Positions 23,506 through 26,457 of a DNA stretch of 26,457 nucleotides are shown here, one piece after another. This DNA comes from a virus. The DNA is taken from positions 1 to 26,457 of IMG/VR virus record IMGVR_UViG_3300042509_003225, one strand, 5' to 3'. The notes below the pieces were generated by a model. That model worked only from the letters and a program-made list of their open reading frames with translations. It made no database searches and was not told the DNA's origin. Made by a program: the position numbers and the translations under genes. The first letter of the stretch is position 1. Every line of letters begins with the position of its first letter.

Positions 23506-24019
23506 CAGGGAGCCATTTATCTGCAGGACATTTTTCCAGAGGCAGCTTTAGTTTAGCTTTTGTAGAGCACCCACACAAAGTACAGCTGCCGGTATTGACA
23601 AAAGAAGCAGCGTCCCAAAACTCACAAGATTTGCAAATAGCTAGTCTTTGATTATACACTTCGTCACTAGCAAAAACGAACCCGCTTGCTGTAAAATTTT
23701 TTACTGCCTGTAGTAGTGTTTTTGCTTTTGTTAACGCAGATACTTTATTTGGCTGTACCGAAATGCTCTTGGCGGTCGCGGGTGGATTTTCTGTCTCAGC
23801 AACAAATCTAGCCCAGGTAGTGTTTAGCAAATCTTCTACCAAAGGATCAGAATCCAGTCGCGCCTTCCAGTAGTCAAACAATGCTCGAGGTCCTCGACTA
23901 TGTACGCGAGCAAACGCCCCTTTGTTTAGCCAAAGGTCACGTTTATCGGCACGCTCAGTCAAGGTCATGGCGTACATTACAACCTCAAGCTTTTCATATT
24001 TGGTCAATTCTTCTTCCAT
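23483..24019 (-). CDS. Phage zinc-ribbon-tailed protein
   Basis: 178 residues. The N-terminal ~110 residues are helical and charged. The C-terminus holds CKSC (C129, C132), then CTLCGC (C146, C149, C151) and KCPADKW (C164), the pattern CxxC...CxxCGC..K...CPxxxW, a small zinc-binding module seen in many myovirus proteins of unknown role. It probably binds zinc through four of these Cys. It overlaps the 3' end of the RNAP-like gene on the other strand by 23 bases. Eighteen bases separate it from the Cys-rich gene upstream on its strand. No SD sequence; an ATG-TAG minimal frame sits 5 bases before the start. Confidence 0.82.
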   Translation of the reverse strand: MEEELTKYEKLEVVMYAMTLTERADKRDLWLNKGAFARVHSRGPRALFDYWKARLDSDPLVEDLLNTTWARFVAETENPPATAKSISVQPNKVSALTKAKTLLQAVKNFTASGFVFASDEVYNQRLAICKSCEFWDAASFVNTGSCTLCGCSTKAKLKLPLEKCPADKWLPVSVQEHQ

Positions 24020-24037
24020 TGCTACATATTATTAACT

Positions 24038-24406
24038 TTAAACGAAGACGCAAGCGCAATTAGGACCTACAGGGGCTTGGCCGGAGCCACAAATACAACA
24101 CGGTTGACCGTTCGAGCATTGTCCGCAACCGGTGCCTGTTTCTCCAGGACAGCACTCGGGAGCAGGACACCGCGATCCTGATTTGCATGAGTTGTCATCT
24201 ATTGTAGCACATTCATTGTAATTGGATGCTGTAGGGTCGGTGCAACCTCGAACAGGATCAGTTGGATACGAGCAACATGACTTGTCGGAGCATGGAGGAG
24301 CAGTACCTGACGGGTCATAGTTTGTGGCACATTTGTCATCACAGCGTTGCGCCGGACAATTACATTTACACTCTGTACCTTGTATTACAGGAAATAACCA
24401 AGACAT
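24038..24406 (-). CDS. Cys-rich protein with GCTDPTASNYN motif
   Basis: 122 residues, more than 20 of them Cys. It contains GCTDPTASNYNECATIDDNSC, the consensus repeat found in some secreted proteins of aquatic bacteria and phage structural proteins, and a second half-copy (CATNYDPSGTAPPC). The C-terminus is Gly/Cys-rich (CCPGETGTGCGQCSNGQPCC). It lies between the long fibre-like gene and the zinc-ribbon gene, 7 bases after the former. The Cys density suggests disulfides outside the cell or metal binding, so a virion surface part is likely (inference). No signal peptide is visible. The start follows AATAATAAT with no SD. Confidence 0.75.
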   Translation of the reverse strand: MSWLFPVIQGTECKCNCPAQRCDDKCATNYDPSGTAPPCSDKSCCSYPTDPVRGCTDPTASNYNECATIDDNSCKSGSRCPAPECCPGETGTGCGQCSNGQPCCICGSGQAPVGPNCACVFV

Positions 24407-24413
24407 ATTATTA

Positions 24414-26457
24414 TTAGCTAGGAGTTGTCATTAATACCCAGGCAGTGCGGTTTGTACCATTAACACATATTGTAATTTGCTGAAAAGATGCGCTGCTAGG
24501 AAGACTTGCTGCGTCAAGCGTTATTGTTTTGGTTCCTGACCTTAGAGTTAAATCAGAAACGTTATAATTGCCTGTGTTTGCTCCGTCGGACAGAGATAAG
24601 CTGCTTGTACCTAGTGTCGATGTCTTTGTGCCTACACTAGAGGTAAAGTTACCTAGCGAAGAGTTTATGGCTATGCTGCCTCCTGCAGAAGCCGCAAGGC
24701 TAATGTTCTCATTGGTATATGTTCCTGTTTGCCCTCCATTATGTAAGGCTAAGGAAGAAGCATTAGAGTCAATTGTTACATACTTATTCCCTTTACGAAC
24801 TGTAAGGTCAGCAACGTTATAGTTGCCTGAGTTTGTTCCATCACTAAGAGACAGACTACTGACACCCAGAGTACAAGCTCCTGCAGAATCCTTTTCTATA
24901 TACAGACTGTTTGTTGAGAGAGTAGCCGAGTGGGACCCAAGATTAATAGACAGATCACTAACATTATAGCTTGCTGCGTTTGTGCTTCCTGTTCCTAGCT
25001 GCAGACTCAATGTTCCTAGAGTTGACGATACGCCTGAGGCGGAAATTAAGATGTTTGAGGTACTAGAAGCTACCGCACTTATGTATGTGTTTAGTCCTGC
25101 GCGGATAGTCCAGTCAGCTATATTGTAGTTCGCTGCTCCAGTAATTGTACCTGTACCTAGCTCAAGACTAGATGTGCCTAGTGTAGATGAGATTGTTCCT
25201 GTCGAGATGAGTATGTTTGGACTTGTTCCGGTACTAATTGCTACTGACCTGTTGTTACTGCCTCTTACTGTGACGCTTGAGTTTGTGTAATCGCTAGCGC
25301 TTCCTGATCCCTCTAATCGCAGACTGTTTCCTTTTAGTAGAGATTTACTAGAAGTTGAAGTGTCGTTGATTTCTAAAGTCTTGGTGTCAGCGCTGGCTGT
25401 AATTGTGTTGGTGCCTTTACGTAATGTAAGATCAGAAACATTATAGTTTCCGGTATCCGTCCCGGTACTTAACGATAAACTACTTGGTCCTAAAGAAGAG
25501 GAGGCCGAGCCGAGCACTATGGACGACGACGAGGCGTTTATAGTATTACTCGCACCGATACCATTATTGTAAACTAACAGGTAAGTTGGAAGCGTCTCGA
25601 CACCTATATTTGCACCTTGCTGCACTCCCAGTTTACCTAGCGTACCTTCAATATTTACACTGTAGTTTGAGCCGTCTCCTGAATATATGGAAGCTCCTGT
25701 TATTTTTGTGTAGTTTGTTCCTGAAATATTCGACCATATCTCTGTAGCTCCGACCGTAGCAGAAGATCCTGATCCGTTAGCTATTGAAAATTGCCCTACT
25801 CCGTATGTTGTGGATTCTGCTCCGTCACGCAGAATTATAGATTTGGGTGTAAAATTAGCTATATTTGTGCCGTCATTGAGGCTGAGAGCTCCATACGACA
25901 GCTTTGTTGTTTTGATTCCTACTCCGAGAGTCAGGCTAGGGTCTCCTGCCGAAGCGGATACGTACTTTCCTGTTGCTGCAATGTCTCGAATAGTAAAATC
26001 ACCTATGTTGTAGTTTCCTTTATTTGTACCGGAACCTAGTTCTAGACTTGAGGGACCTAGCGTTGAAGAGGCTACCCCAGAGGTTAAAGTTAGTAAAGCT
26101 GCAGTTAAAGCAGATGTTACTGACGCAGAAGAATAGACTGAAAGGCTGCCGGGAGTCAGTTTACCTCCTAGCGTACCTGCAGTTGCTTCCACCGTACCGT
26201 TCAGCCCTGAAATATCTACACTAGCCGTGCTGCCGTTGCCGGAGTAAATCCGTGATCCTGCTATATGTGTGTAGTTTGTGCTGTCGGTCTTTACCCAAAG
26301 ATTTCCTGCATAAAGCTGCGACTGTAAATTAGCGTCGTTATAATCTATGCCTGTTGCTTTATAAGCAGCGGATTTAGTTCCTTCTCTAACTGTGAGACTA
26401 GAGGGAGCAAGATCTGCTTTGTTTGTTCCGTCATGTATAGCTAGCGCTCCGTAACTC
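24414..26457 (-). CDS. Long repetitive fibre-like protein, N-terminus outside window
   Basis: The frame stays open on the minus strand to the window end (codon at 26456-26454), so the gene begins upstream of it on that strand; the GTG at 26192 is internal. About 680 residues are visible. They consist of degenerate ~35-65-residue beta repeats with the pattern STLGxSSLxLGxGT..xNYNVxDLTxRxG, at least six copies of the (N/S)YN(V/I)xD element, plus a longer supra-repeat with NYTKITGASIYSGDG and NYTHIAGSRIYSGNG. The C-terminus is FQQITICVNGTNRTAWVLM, a tail-like ending. This fits a trimeric beta-helical fibre or structural protein, rich in Ser/Thr/Asn and free of Cys apart from two. No enzymatic motif seen. 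Confidence 0.85.
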   Translation of the reverse strand, partial: SYGALAIHDGTNKADLAPSSLTVREGTKSAAYKATGIDYNDANLQSQLYAGNLWVKTDSTNYTHIAGSRIYSGNGSTASVDISGLNGTVEATAGTLGGKLTPGSLSVYSSASVTSALTAALLTLTSGVASSTLGPSSLELGSGTNKGNYNIGDFTIRDIAATGKYVSASAGDPSLTLGVGIKTTKLSYGALSLNDGTNIANFTPKSIILRDGAESTTYGVGQFSIANGSGSSATVGATEIWSNISGTNYTKITGASIYSGDGSNYSVNIEGTLGKLGVQQGANIGVETLPTYLLVYNNGIGASNTINASSSSIVLGSASSSLGPSSLSLSTGTDTGNYNVSDLTLRKGTNTITASADTKTLEINDTSTSSKSLLKGNSLRLEGSGSASDYTNSSVTVRGSNNRSVAISTGTSPNILISTGTISSTLGTSSLELGTGTITGAANYNIADWTIRAGLNTYISAVASSTSNILISASGVSSTLGTLSLQLGTGSTNAASYNVSDLSINLGSHSATLSTNSLYIEKDSAGACTLGVSSLSLSDGTNSGNYNVADLTVRKGNKYVTIDSNASSLALHNGGQTGTYTNENISLAASAGGSIAINSSLGNFTSSVGTKTSTLGTSSLSLSDGANTGNYNVSDLTLRSGTKTITLDAASLPSSASFQQITICVNGTNRTAWVLMTTPS
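24560..26457 (-). repeat. Degenerate tandem repeats within the fibre-like gene
   Basis: Coding repeats; at least six (N/S)YN(V/I)xD cores and about eight TLGxSSL-type cores, variable in length. At the DNA level they recur as blocks such as ACATTATAGTT and TAGTGT on the plus strand, but are diverged, so this is protein-level repetition rather than a perfect DNA array. Confidence 0.8.

Noticed and set aside
26190-26192. GTG as the start of the long repetitive minus-strand gene
   Set aside because: The frame and its repeat pattern continue to the window end, so this is an internal Val.
24414-26457. CRISPR array or DNA tandem repeat
   Set aside because: The repeats are degenerate, in frame and protein-level, with no constant DNA repeat or spacers.
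1-26457. tRNA or other structured RNA genes
   Set aside because: The intergenic gaps are short (longest about 107 bases) and none shows a cloverleaf or CCA-type end by eye.

Overview
This window reads as part of a large tailed dsDNA bacteriophage genome. The genes are tightly packed, mostly with gaps under 20 bases or short ATGA-type overlaps. They include repetitive fibre-like surface proteins, PhoH, a phage-style nucleotide-metabolism set, a peptidoglycan-amidase-like protein and many small genes of unknown function. No capsid, portal, terminase, DNA polymerase or tRNA gene is visible, so the morphotype and host cannot be fixed. Almost no gene has a Shine-Dalgarno sequence, and starts often follow AT-rich stretches such as TAAT before ATG. 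This fits a host with little SD dependence (for example Bacteroidota or Cyanobacteria), but that is inference. The B12-dependent reductase implies a host or habitat supplying cobalamin.

Region 1 (1-14209, plus strand) is a surface and glycan block. It opens with the C-terminal part of a leucine-rich-repeat-like surface protein carrying three copies of a Cys-start module. A GT-A/GT61 fusion, a second glycosyltransferase and a SAM methyltransferase follow. After a 100-base gap with a hairpin come a membrane-anchored beta-solenoid start and a 495-residue beta-solenoid fibre-like protein. Then come a GT-A transferase, a GT92/DUF23-like transferase, two tandem GT8-like paralogues, a PAPS-type sulfotransferase and a DUF6625-like transferase. 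The genes probably build and modify (methylate, sulfate) a glycan, perhaps on the phage's own fibres.

Region 2 (14210-16631, plus) starts with an extended -10 promoter and carries a DUF3228-like protein, a small ORF, a strong terminator, two unknown small proteins and PhoH. Region 3 (16628-18885, minus) holds a membrane coiled-coil protein, an unknown Cys-containing protein and a PduO-type ATP:cob(I)alamin adenosyltransferase. A single plus-strand gene (18968-19453) has a promoter nearly identical to the one at 14237. It ends at a bidirectional terminator.

Region 4 (19531-22766, minus) encodes a class II adenosylcobalamin-dependent ribonucleotide reductase with all key cysteines, an amidase-like protein, a dCMP deaminase and a 62-residue protein. 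With the adenosyltransferase nearby, the phage appears to bring both the B12-dependent reductase and the enzyme that makes its cofactor.

Region 5 (22813-26457) holds a plus-strand 230-residue protein that matches only the fork / rifampicin-pocket part of the RNA polymerase beta subunit. This is the most surprising gene here. On the minus strand follow a zinc-ribbon protein, a Cys-rich protein with a GCTDPTASNYN motif, and a long repetitive fibre-like protein that runs out of the window. No intergenic stretch exceeds 300 bases.
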